DNA of 64,000 bases, from contig NZ_JANIIC010000036.1 of the NCBI RefSeq assembly GCF_024519315.1, forward strand, positions 1 to 64,000, given 5' to 3'. Every line of letters begins with the position of its first letter. The first letter of the stretch is position 1. Source of the stretch: Streptomyces malaysiensis subsp. samsunensis (GTDB lineage: Bacteria; Actinomycetota; Actinomycetes; Streptomycetales; Streptomycetaceae). Of this stretch, positions 40,668-48,352 are shown piece after piece. A program made the position numbers and the translations under genes. The notes below the pieces were generated by a model that was given only the letters and a program-made list of their open reading frames with translations, searched no databases and was not told where the DNA came from.

Positions 40668-42209
40668 CTACGGGACATCGAGGTCGAGTCCGCGGATCGT
40701 GTCCTGCCGGGCGCCGGGATGGCGGAAGTGCAGGGACCTGATCGAGAGGTCGGCGGGCTCCCGTGGCGTCTCCGCCTGCTCCGCCGGCAGCGAGAGCCGG
40801 GCGTCGTCGCGCTGCATCACCACGTCCCGGTACCGGCCCAGGGCGGCAGAGGTGCGCTGAACGGTCACCTGGAAGGACGCGACAGAGTCCATGGCGCCGA
40901 GGAAGTAGCCGGCCATGGTCAGGAATCCGAAGACCTGGCCGACGGTGAGCGCCCCGGACATCATTCGGCTCAGCCCCGCCCAGGCCGCCACCACCGTGAA
41001 GACGGTCTGACTGGCCGTCTTGATCACGGAGTTGACGTTCTCCAGACGGCCGAGCCGCGTCTCCGACTCGATTCTGCGCCGCAACGCCCTGCTCATGCGG
41101 CCGAAGGCGTAGTCGCCCCTGCCGTAACCGGTCAACTCCATGTGGCCCCGCAGGGAGTTGAGTGTCTCGGATTTGAGTGTGGCGTCCCGCTGGAGAGCTT
41201 CCGCCGCGGCGTTCCTGATGTGCGGGTAGAGGAGGACGGAGCTGAGCACGTTGACCGCGGCGGGCGGGATCAGGAACAGGAAGAGTGAGGGCCCGGTCAC
41301 GAGCAGATAGCCGCCGACCGAGAGGACGACACAGATGTCGATGGCCGCCCTGACGGAGGCCGCGGTGACGAGCCCCTGAATTTCCTGCACATCGTCGATC
41401 CGGCTCACCAGGTCACCGGCTCTGCGGCTTTTGAAGTAACCGGCCGGAAGCCGCAGGAGTTTATGCAGGTAGCGTTCCGACAACTGCCGTTGGAGCGACT
41501 GGCTCAGGGCCACGATGGCGCGGCCCCGCAGATACTGGACGCCCGCTGCCGCCAGGGCGATCCCGATGAACTCGGCCGACATGACAGCCAGCGCCCGCCG
41601 CGAGCCGTCCCGCATGACGCGATCCACGGCCATCTGGACGAACAGGCTGTTCAGCAGGGCCACCAGGGCCACGACGACGGTCGCCGCCAGGATCAGCAGG
41701 AGCCGCCCCCGATGGGCGCGGACGGCCTGCCACACCAGACCCTGCGCACGGGAGGCGCGGATCCGCGCCCCCGGCGGCAGCCGCGCCATCGGCCTGTCGG
41801 TGACCAGAGCCTCCCCGTGGAAGACCTCGGCGAGGACCTCGGGCGCGACGCGCATCGGACGATGGAGCAGTGGGTCGCCGACGATGAAGTGGCCGCTGTC
41901 GGTGGCCTCGTGGACGACAACGAAGTGCCGGTCACCGTCCTCGTCCAGCAGGATGATCGTCGGTCCCGTCAGCTGTACGTCCTGCCGCAGCTGGTCGGTG
42001 TCCAGCCGGAGGAGTTCGCTGTCGACGCCGTAGCCCCGCAGGACCTCGCGCAGCCGGAGCAGATTGGAGCCGCGTTCACCGAGCCCCGTGGACTCGCGCA
42101 GGAGTGCCGCGTCGACCACGGCCCCGTGCCGCATGAGCACGGCGCGCAGAGACGCCGGGCCGCAGCCGGTGTCCCCCGACTGATGGGTGTGGTATCTCTG
42201 CCACTTCAC
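40668..42209 (-). CDS. peptidase C39-transmembrane part of a split SunT-like transporter
   Basis: A 513-residue protein. The C39 leader peptidase is at about residues 8-130: Cys in TGCGPASLRAVL, His in RHFVVVHEA and Asp in IVGDPLLHR. The transmembrane domain has about six helices from residue 165 to 455, with the ABC exporter coupling region SRRAGDLVSRIDDVQEI. The frame ends in LHFRHPGARQDTIRGLDLDVP then TAG, exactly where an ATPase domain should begin. GTG 42209 has AGGAG 8 nt upstream. It would cut the leader of the precursor at 42273 and export it. The break may be a nonsense mutation or a natural split. Confidence 0.88.
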   Translation of the reverse strand: MKWQRYHTHQSGDTGCGPASLRAVLMRHGAVVDAALLRESTGLGERGSNLLRLREVLRGYGVDSELLRLDTDQLRQDVQLTGPTIILLDEDGDRHFVVVHEATDSGHFIVGDPLLHRPMRVAPEVLAEVFHGEALVTDRPMARLPPGARIRASRAQGLVWQAVRAHRGRLLLILAATVVVALVALLNSLFVQMAVDRVMRDGSRRALAVMSAEFIGIALAAAGVQYLRGRAIVALSQSLQRQLSERYLHKLLRLPAGYFKSRRAGDLVSRIDDVQEIQGLVTAASVRAAIDICVVLSVGGYLLVTGPSLFLFLIPPAAVNVLSSVLLYPHIRNAAAEALQRDATLKSETLNSLRGHMELTGYGRGDYAFGRMSRALRRRIESETRLGRLENVNSVIKTASQTVFTVVAAWAGLSRMMSGALTVGQVFGFLTMAGYFLGAMDSVASFQVTVQRTSAALGRYRDVVMQRDDARLSLPAEQAETPREPADLSIRSLHFRHPGARQDTIRGLDLDVP

Positions 42210-42236
42210 CGAAGAACTCCTGGCGGGGGGAAGAGC

Positions 42237-42263
42237 GCGCCCGCCGCCGGACGGGGCGGGCGC
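42237..42263 (-). promoter_or_regulatory. attenuating hairpin between precursor and transporter
   Basis: Arms GCGCCCGCC and GGCGGGCGC (9 bp) with a 9-nt loop lie between the precursor stop and the transporter GTG. Such hairpins often protect or partly terminate precursor mRNA so that more peptide than transporter is made. Confidence 0.55.
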
Positions 42264-42272
42264 GGATCCGTA

Positions 42273-42467
42273 CTACAGCTTGTCGCAGCCCAGCGACTTC
42301 CAGAGCTTGTAGTAGTCGCCGTAGCTGCACCCCATAGGATTGCCGATCTGAGCGAAAATCCACTCGCACTGGGCACGGCTCGGCTTCTTGCCCTCGCCAG
42401 AGGCGGCGGCCGCCTCCTCGTCGCTGAGTGCGGCGAACTTCAGCTCACGCAGAGCTTGCAGGCTCAT
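42273..42467 (-). CDS. glycocin precursor peptide (sublancin-like)
   Basis: A 64-residue peptide. The leader has the LSDEEAAAASGE pattern of double-glycine leaders (LSxxELxxIxGG) with Gly at -2 and Glu at -1. Cleavage after GE gives a 39-residue core starting GKKPSRAQCEWIF and ending SLGCDKL. Cysteines are at core positions 9, 22 and 36. Sublancin has disulfides C7-C36 and C14-C29 and S-glucose on C22. The match in the AQC start, GC at 22 and C36 is clear, but both inner-pair cysteines are missing. GGGGA precedes ATG by 5 nt. It heads the operon with C39-ABC transporter and SunS-like enzyme. Confidence 0.82.
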   Translation of the reverse strand: MSLQALRELKFAALSDEEAAAASGEGKKPSRAQCEWIFAQIGNPMGCSYGDYYKLWKSLGCDKL

Positions 42468-42637
42468 AGTTTCCCCAGTTTGTCGTTGGTCTAGGCCATC
42501 ATTGACCTGGTCGACTGTAGGTTGAAGATTTCGGCGTGATCAAGGAGGGGATCCATGATTATGATCACTGGATCTTCCGGGTCGGAAATTGCATCTGGCA
42601 AACAGAGGACTTTCTGCGGGATTCACGGAACGGGCGC

Positions 42638-42677
42638 GCCGAATTCCCCGATCCGCAGTGCGGCCGGGGAATTCGGC
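42638..42677 (-). terminator. terminator between nagE-like gene and glycocin cluster
   Basis: Perfect 12-bp arms GCCGAATTCCCC and GGGGAATTCGGC with a 16-nt loop, lying 23 bp beyond the stop codon of the PTS gene. It has no T tract but is the strongest hairpin in this gap. The remaining sequence up to the precursor gene (42468-42637) should hold the cluster promoter. Confidence 0.65.
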
Positions 42678-42699
42678 GTGATCGAGTTTCGGGAAAGTC

Positions 42700-43965
42700 C
42701 TACTTGGTCTCGGCCTTCAGAATTTCTTTCAGCTCCTCGTCCGACTCGCGGCCCGGGGTTGGCAGGTTGAACTTGGTGATGGCGAAGCGGAAGATCGCGT
42801 AGTAGACGGCGCCAAAGCACAGGCCAACCAGCATCAGTCCCCATGGATTGCTTGCGATGCCCAGGTTCAGAGCCCAGTCGATCACGCCGGCCGAGAAGCC
42901 GAAGCCGTCCCGCATGCCCAGCGCCCAGGTCAGAGCCATGGAGATACCGGTGAGGACCGCGTGGATCGCGTACAGGACCGGCGCGATGAACATGAAGGTG
43001 AACTCGATCGGCTCGGTGACGCCGGTGACGAAGGACGTCAGCGCGAGCGAGAGCATCATGCCGCCGATCACCTTGCGGCGCTCCGGGCGGGCGCAGTGCA
43101 CGATGGCGAGGCAGGCGGCCGGGAGGCCGAACATCATGACCGGGAAGAAGCCGGTCAGGAACTGGCCCGCGGTCGGGTCGCCGGCCAGGAAGCGCGCGAT
43201 GTCGCCGCTCTTGCCGTGGTAGTCGCCCGCCTGTAGCCAGGGGAACGAGTTCAGCAGGTGGTGCATGCCGATCGGGATCAGCGCACGGTTGGCGACACCG
43301 AAGATGCCGGCGCCTATGGAGCCCGAACCCACCAACCACTCACCGAAGTTGTGCAGACCGGTACCGAGGACCGGCCAGATGTAGCCGAAGACGATGCCGA
43401 GTATCAGACCGGCGAGGGCCGCCAGGATCGGGACCAGTCGACGGCCGCCGAAGAAGCCCGCCCAGTCCGGCAGCTTGGTGCGGTAGAAGCGCTGGTAGAT
43501 CAGCGCGACGGCGAGACCCATCACCACACCGCCGAGCACCTTGGCGTCGGCCGGGGCGTCCACCATGACGACCTTGCCGTCGACGGCCGTCGCCACCTTT
43601 GGCAGGCTCTTGTCGGTGAAGGTGCCGAGCACGTTCTTGAAGACCAAGTAGCCGACGACCGCGGCGAGCGCGGTCGAGCCGTCCGACTTCTTCGCGAAGC
43701 CGATCGCGATGCCCACGGCGAACAACAGCGGCATGTTGTCCAGGATCGCGTTACCGCCGGCGGCCATGAATGAGGCGATCTTCGTCAGGAAGGCGGGGAA
43801 TTCCGGGCGCCCGAGCATGTCGGTGTTTCCGAGGCGCACCAGGAGGGCGGCGGCGGGCAGCACCGCCACCGGCAGCATCAGGCTGCGGCCGATGCGCTGG
43901 AGCGCGGCCATCACGCTGGCGCCCTTCTTCTTCTCCGCCGCGGGGGCGGCGCTGGCCGTCGTCAC
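42700..43965 (-). CDS. nagE: PTS EIIC permease, N-acetylglucosamine type
   Basis: A 421-residue permease of the glucose/GlcNAc PTS superfamily with about ten hydrophobic segments (LGRSLMLP-type N-terminus: AALQRIGRSLMLPVAVLPAA). It carries TEPIEFTFMF, the conserved sugar-binding segment, and GMHHLLNSFPWLQ. In S. coelicolor the orthologous NagE2 imports GlcNAc, and the gene lies next to an EIIB gene and rph. It diverges from the EIIB gene over 225 bp that contain DasR-type operators. Here only one EIIC copy is present. Confidence 0.93.
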   Translation of the reverse strand: MTTASAAPAAEKKKGASVMAALQRIGRSLMLPVAVLPAAALLVRLGNTDMLGRPEFPAFLTKIASFMAAGGNAILDNMPLLFAVGIAIGFAKKSDGSTALAAVVGYLVFKNVLGTFTDKSLPKVATAVDGKVVMVDAPADAKVLGGVVMGLAVALIYQRFYRTKLPDWAGFFGGRRLVPILAALAGLILGIVFGYIWPVLGTGLHNFGEWLVGSGSIGAGIFGVANRALIPIGMHHLLNSFPWLQAGDYHGKSGDIARFLAGDPTAGQFLTGFFPVMMFGLPAACLAIVHCARPERRKVIGGMMLSLALTSFVTGVTEPIEFTFMFIAPVLYAIHAVLTGISMALTWALGMRDGFGFSAGVIDWALNLGIASNPWGLMLVGLCFGAVYYAIFRFAITKFNLPTPGRESDEELKEILKAETK

Positions 43966-44015
43966 GAGTTCCTCCTGGTGAGGCGGGCTCTCAGGGGATG
44001 GGGGCGGCCCGCGCT

Positions 44016-44046
44016 ATGGTCTAAACCACATGTGGTGTAGACCTGT
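44016..44046. promoter_or_regulatory. two adjacent DasR-type operators (dre)
   Basis: ATGGTCTAAACCACAT (44016-44031) and TGTGGTGTAGACCTGT (44031-44046) both match the DasR consensus built on TGGTCTAGACCA, with the first 51 bp upstream of nagE. GlcN-6-P releases DasR in S. coelicolor; the same control is expected here. Confidence 0.85.
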
Positions 44047-44130
44047 TGTAGCACGTAGGGCTCCGCTACACGTAGGGGTCCGATAAAGGAATCTATCCTT
44101 CCATGTGACGGCCGACCCCCCATCCCGCAT

Positions 44131-44146
44131 AATGGTGTAGACCATT
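44131..44146. promoter_or_regulatory. DasR-type operator upstream of the EIIB gene
   Basis: AATGGTGTAGACCATT matches the DasR operator, nearly perfectly palindromic, 45 bp upstream of the EIIB start. Confidence 0.88.
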
Positions 44147-44190
44147 CTCGGTTGGTTGTAACGCGGACAGCAGGACGACAGGGAGCGAAC

Positions 44191-44424
44191 ATGGCCAGCA
44201 AGGCTGAGAAGATCGTCGAGGGGCTCGGCGGCATCGACAACATCGTCGAGGTCGAGGGCTGCATCACCCGGCTCCGTACCGAGGTCAAGGACGTCTCCCT
44301 GGTCGACGAGGCGCTCCTGAAGGCCGCGGGCGCCCATGGCGTGGTGAAGATGGGCAGCGCGATCCAGGTGGTCATCGGCACCGACGCGGACCCCGTCGCC
44401 GCCGAGATCGAAGACCTGATGTGA
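44191..44424 (+). CDS. nagF: PTS EIIB component
   Basis: A 77-residue glucose-family EIIB. The phosphorylatable Cys is in EVEGCITRLRTEVKD (residue 24). It carries the phosphate from EIIA to the sugar during uptake through NagE. It corresponds to NagF of S. coelicolor, which is transcribed divergently from the EIIC genes and lies before rph. ATG 44191 follows GGGAGC. EIIA is encoded elsewhere (crr). Confidence 0.92.
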   Translation: MASKAEKIVEGLGGIDNIVEVEGCITRLRTEVKDVSLVDEALLKAAGAHGVVKMGSAIQVVIGTDADPVAAEIEDLM

Positions 44425-44511
44425 CCTGCTGAGCCTCCAGCGCCGTCCCCCGGGGCGGCGCCCGCGCCCGACGCGGACCGGGGGTCCTCGTGATGCCGAT
44501 AGGCTCATCCC

Positions 44512-45243
<732 letters not shown>

Positions 45244-45322
45244 CGGCGGCACCGGGCAACCGTCGGGCGGTGTTTGGCGTTTAGTCAGGTACCAGCACCG
45301 CTCCCGGGGAAGGACCCATTCC

Positions 45323-45739
45323 ATGGCACCGCGCCACCGTCACCGCCGCACCACCGCCGTCACCGCTCTCGCCGCCGTCGCGCTCGTCGTGCCGGTCACC
45401 GTCGGCTGTGGCGCGGTGGAGAAGGCCCTGGACTGCGCCCAGCTCGCGGTCGACATATCCAACGACGTGGACAACCTCCAGGACGCCCTGACCGGTGCCG
45501 GGGTCGACCCGCAGGAGGCCGACAAGGTCCTGGACGCCCTCGGCAAGGACATCGACACGATGGACGACCGCACCGACAACGCGGACGTCGACAAGGCCGT
45601 GGACGACCTCCAGAAGGCCGTGGACAACGTCCAGAAGGCCGTGGACAACGTCCAGAAGTCCGTCGACAGCGGCGACCGCCCCGATCTGACCCCGGTCAGG
45701 GACGCGGCGGGCGAGCTGACCAAAGTCTGCACCCCCTGA
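45323..45739 (+). CDS. lipoprotein with heptad repeats
   Basis: A 138-residue lipoprotein: Arg/His-rich n-region, hydrophobic AVTALAAVALVVPVTVGC with Cys29 the lipidation site (LVGC-type lipobox VTVGC). The mature part holds heptad repeats KAVDDLQ-KAVDNVQ-KAVDNVQ, from a 21-bp DNA repeat, so it probably forms a coiled coil. Two Cys outside (ALDCAQLAV, TKVCTP) may pair. It lies between rph and rdgB. Function unknown. Confidence 0.82.
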   Translation: MAPRHRHRRTTAVTALAAVALVVPVTVGCGAVEKALDCAQLAVDISNDVDNLQDALTGAGVDPQEADKVLDALGKDIDTMDDRTDNADVDKAVDDLQKAVDNVQKAVDNVQKSVDSGDRPDLTPVRDAAGELTKVCTP

Positions 45740-45782
45740 CCTGCCGTCGACAGCCCGGACCTCCCCTCGATAATCGAGAGCT

Positions 45783-46418
45783 ATGCAGCACAGCACCGAG
45801 GGACACCTCTCGCACCCCCGCCGCCTGGTCCTCGCGACCCGCAACGTCTACAAGATCACCGAACTGCGCTCGATCCTGGGCGAGACCGGCCTCGATGTCG
45901 AACTCGTCGGCGCCGACGCCTATCCGGAGATCCCGGACGTCAAGGAGACCGGCGTGACCTTCGCGGAGAACGCCCTCCTCAAGGCCCACGCCCTGGCACG
46001 GGCCACCGGCCACCCCGCCATCGCCGACGACTCCGGCCTCTGCGTGGACGTCCTCGGCGGCGCCCCCGGCATCTTCTCGGCCCGCTGGTCGGGCCGGCAC
46101 GGCGACGACCGCGCCAACCTCGACCTGCTGCTCGCCCAGCTGGCCGACGTCCCCGGCGAACACCGCGGCGCCCACTTCGAATGCGCCGCGGCCCTCGCCC
46201 TCCCCGACGGCACCGAGCGCGTGGTGTCCGGCCGGCTCACCGGCACGCTGCGCCGTGAGCCCGTGGGCGGCGGCGGTTTCGGCTACGACCCCATCCTCGA
46301 GCCCCACGGCGAGACCCGCACCTGCGCCGAACTGACCCCCGACGAGAAGAACGCCATCAGCCACCGCGGCAAGGCGTTCCGCGCCATCGCCCCGATCGTC
46401 CGCGAACTCCTGGGGTGA
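45783..46418 (+). CDS. rdgB: XTP/dITP diphosphatase
   Basis: A 211-residue HAM1/RdgB enzyme removing non-canonical purine nucleoside triphosphates. LVLATRNVYKITELR is the substrate loop, TFAENALLKAHALARATGHPAIADDSGLCVD contains the metal Asp and Lys residues, and SARWSGRHG and GGGFGYDPIL are the other family marks. The palindrome CTCGAT-A-ATCGAG (45766-45778) lies at the -10 region. The gene ends in a strong terminator before tRNA-Leu. Operon order rph-lipoprotein-rdgB. Confidence 0.95.
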   Translation: MQHSTEGHLSHPRRLVLATRNVYKITELRSILGETGLDVELVGADAYPEIPDVKETGVTFAENALLKAHALARATGHPAIADDSGLCVDVLGGAPGIFSARWSGRHGDDRANLDLLLAQLADVPGEHRGAHFECAAALALPDGTERVVSGRLTGTLRREPVGGGGFGYDPILEPHGETRTCAELTPDEKNAISHRGKAFRAIAPIVRELLG

Positions 46419-46436
46419 GCGCCCCCGTAGGACGCC

Positions 46437-46472
46437 GCGAGCCCGGCCCGCGACGAGGCGGGCCGGGCTCGC
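46437..46472 (+). terminator. terminator of rdgB
   Basis: Arms GCGAGCCCGGCCCGC and GCGGGCCGGGCTCGC (perfect 15 bp) around GACGAG, about 18 nt after the rdgB stop codon. Confidence 0.85.
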
Positions 46473-46484
46473 GTATGCGTGGCG

Positions 46485-46568
46485 TGCGGCCGGAGGGACT
46501 CGAACCCTCACGGGAGTTACCCCACTGGGACCTAAACCCAGCATGACTGCCAATTCCATCACGGCCGC
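46485..46568 (-). tRNA. tRNA-Leu (anticodon UAG)
   Basis: Read on the minus strand, the acceptor stem GCGGCCG pairs with CGGCCGC, followed by discriminator A. The anticodon stem CTGGG/CCCAG encloses TTTAGGT, giving anticodon TAG (Leu, codon CUA). TTCGAGTC is the T loop, and a variable arm of class II type is present. 84 nt; CCA is not encoded. Confidence 0.93.
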
Positions 46569-46626
46569 TCGGCACGGTCATGGTACTGCCTGGTGACGGG
46601 GCGCCGGGGCCGGAGCCCCGGGTCCG

Positions 46627-47094
46627 TCACAGCCCCAGGTCTTTGATGATCTTGGCTACGTGGCCGGTGGCCTTCACGTTGTACAGGGCGCGCTCGACCT
46701 TGCCCTGTTCATCGACGATGACGGTGGAGCGGATCACGCCCGTGACCGTCTTGCCGTAGAGCTTCTTCTCGCCGAAGGCGCCGTACGCCTCCAGGGTCTC
46801 CTTGGAGGGGTCGGCGAGGAGGGTGACCTTCAGGTCCTCCTGGGCGCGGAACTTGGCCAGCTTCTCCGGCTTGTCGGGGGAGATGCCGATGACGTCGTAG
46901 CCGTGGCCGGAGAGGAATTCGAGGTTGTCGGTGAAGTCGCACGCCTGCTTGGTGCAGCCGGGGGTGAGGGCCGCGGGGTAGAAGTAGACGATCACCCTGC
47001 GGCCGGCGTGCTCGGCGAGCGAGACCTGCTTGCCGTCCGCGTCGGGAAGGGTGAAGGCGGGGGCGGTGTCGCCGGGCTTCAGTCGCTCGCTCAT
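46627..47094 (-). CDS. bcp: thioredoxin-dependent peroxiredoxin (Bcp)
   Basis: A 155-residue peroxiredoxin that reduces peroxides. The peroxidatic Cys is in FYPAALTPGCTKQACDF (about residue 45), with a second Cys five residues on, as in atypical 2-Cys Bcp enzymes. LSLAEHAGRRVIVYFYP and GVIRSTVIVDEQGKV are family segments. The start MSERLKPGDTAPAF is chosen since GAGG precedes it. It lies downstream of tRNA-Leu in the conserved order with a DUF3618 gene diverging. Confidence 0.95.
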   Translation of the reverse strand: MSERLKPGDTAPAFTLPDADGKQVSLAEHAGRRVIVYFYPAALTPGCTKQACDFTDNLEFLSGHGYDVIGISPDKPEKLAKFRAQEDLKVTLLADPSKETLEAYGAFGEKKLYGKTVTGVIRSTVIVDEQGKVERALYNVKATGHVAKIIKDLGL

Positions 47095-47233
47095 GGTCTG
47101 GTGCTCCTCGTGGCATCGGGCGGTACCCACCCGACATTAGCCAGCTTCTCGTCCGGGGGTGCCGTGGGGCGGGGAGCGGGGCGAGCTGACAGACTGTCCA
47201 CTACGAATCATCGAGACTGACGGAGGCAGCGCG

Positions 47234-47596
47234 GTGTCGGATGCCAGGACCCCTGCGCAGATCGAGGCGGACATCGCCCGCAGGCGGCAGGAGCTCGCCG
47301 TGACGCTCGACGAGATCGGGGTGCGGGTGCACCCGAAGACGATCATCGGGGATGCGAAGGCCAAGGCGGCGTCCGCCGTGGACCGTACCGCCGGGCGGGC
47401 CTATGTGTCCGTCAACCGAGTGGTGACGGGCGTGCGGGGCCAGCTGGTGTCGGAGGAGGGTGAGCCCCGCCTGGAGCGGATCGTGCCGGCCGCGCTCCTC
47501 GTGGCCGGGCTGGTCGGGCTGCTCGCGCTCTCGGCGAGGTCCTCCAGGTCCGCCAAGGCGTCCCGCTCCTCGCGGTGCACCAAGCGGCACCGGTGA
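47234..47596 (+). CDS. DUF3618 membrane protein
   Basis: A 120-residue protein. The DUF3618 motif IEADIARRRQELAVTLDEI is at about residues 10-28, followed by a basic helix and a single membrane segment (IVPAALLVAGLVGLLALSA), with a basic Ser/Arg tail. GTG 47234 is preceded by GGAGG. It usually sits next to bcp and a GroES-like gene in Streptomyces. It is probably a cytoplasmic-facing tail-anchored-like protein of unknown function. Confidence 0.85.
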   Translation: MSDARTPAQIEADIARRRQELAVTLDEIGVRVHPKTIIGDAKAKAASAVDRTAGRAYVSVNRVVTGVRGQLVSEEGEPRLERIVPAALLVAGLVGLLALSARSSRSAKASRSSRCTKRHR

Positions 47597-47677
47597 GGTA
47601 GGGACGCCTGCGAGGTGAGGGCGGCCGGCTCCCGCCCTGAGGCGTCATCCCGCCGTCCGGCCAGGTACGGTCATGGC

Positions 47678-48019
47678 GTGAGTGCGAACACGACCCATGA
47701 CAAGCTGCCCATCCGAATGCTGCACGACCGCGTGCTGGTCCGCACCGACATTCCGGAGGGCGAGCGCCGGTCGTCCGGCGGAATCGTCATTCCCGCCACC
47801 GCGGCGGTCGGCAGGCGGCTGGCCTGGGCCGAGGTGGTCGCGGTCGGGCAGAACGTACGGACCGTGGAGCCCGGTGACCGGGTGCTCTACGACCCGGAGG
47901 ACCGGGCCGAGGTCGAGGTCCGCGGGGTCGCCTACGTCCTGATGCGGGAGCGCGATCTGCACGCCGTGGCCGCCGAGCGGCTGGAGGGCGCGGAGGACTC
48001 CACGGGGCTGTATCTGTAG
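47678..48019 (+). CDS. GroES/Cpn10-like protein
   Basis: A 113-residue cpn10-fold protein. IRMLHDRVLVRTDIPEGERRSSGGIVIP has the GroES N-terminus with mobile loop residues, and VGQNVRTVEPGDRVLYDPEDRAEVEV completes the fold. No groEL is adjacent, so it is likely a stand-alone paralogue. TACGGT (47666-47671) exactly 6 nt before GTG 47678 gives leaderless spacing. The protein may also act as an alternative GroEL cap, but that is speculative. Confidence 0.85.
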   Translation: MSANTTHDKLPIRMLHDRVLVRTDIPEGERRSSGGIVIPATAAVGRRLAWAEVVAVGQNVRTVEPGDRVLYDPEDRAEVEVRGVAYVLMRERDLHAVAAERLEGAEDSTGLYL

Positions 48020-48049
48020 GGCTGCCCAGGGGTGCCTGCCGGGTCTTGA

Positions 48050-48352
48050 CGCCCGCGGCGCGCTGTTCCCCTCCCCGCCCCTTCCCTCAACTGGGGCTCT
48101 GCCCCGGACCCCGGACTCCGGACCGGGGCTTCGTCCCTTCCCGCAACATCGAGATGCGGCTCCGCCGCGTGGTGGGGCTCCGCCCCAGACCCCGGGGTCC
48201 AGGGGCGGAGCCCCCTGGTAGCGGGAAGGGGCGGGGAGGGGAAAGATCCGCCGGATGCGTTCGATCGTCCGCGGCGCCGTCGTGGCCGGTCGCGCCCGCG
48301 CGGCGAAGCCGCATATCGACACCTGCCCCGCGCCCCTTCAGGGGCGCGGCCC
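48050..48352. repeat. dispersed palindromic repeats, second cluster
   Basis: The 333-bp gap after the GroES-like gene is built from repeat modules. CCCCTCCCCGCCCCTTCCC (48068), GGGGCTCCGCCCCAGACCCC (48177), its inverse GGGGCGGAGCCCCC, GGGAAGGGGCGGGGAGGGG, and GATCGTCCGCGGCGCCGTCG (48263) with GAAGCCGCATATCGACAC. The first set also occurs at 8310-8620 and the last at 4079-4182. No ORF is credible. It may act as terminator for both flanking convergent genes. Confidence 0.75.

Noticed and set aside
40668..42209. Reading the transporter/precursor pair as a lanthipeptide system.
   Set aside because: No LanM, LanB/C or other dehydratase or cyclase is present; the only modifying enzyme is the SunS-like glycosyltransferase.
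42555..42770. A rightward ORF with a perfect GGAGGGG ribosome site beginning MIMITGSSGSEIASG.
   Set aside because: It overlaps the end of nagE on the opposite strand, crosses the terminator hairpin and has no recognisable domain. The ribosome site may be chance.
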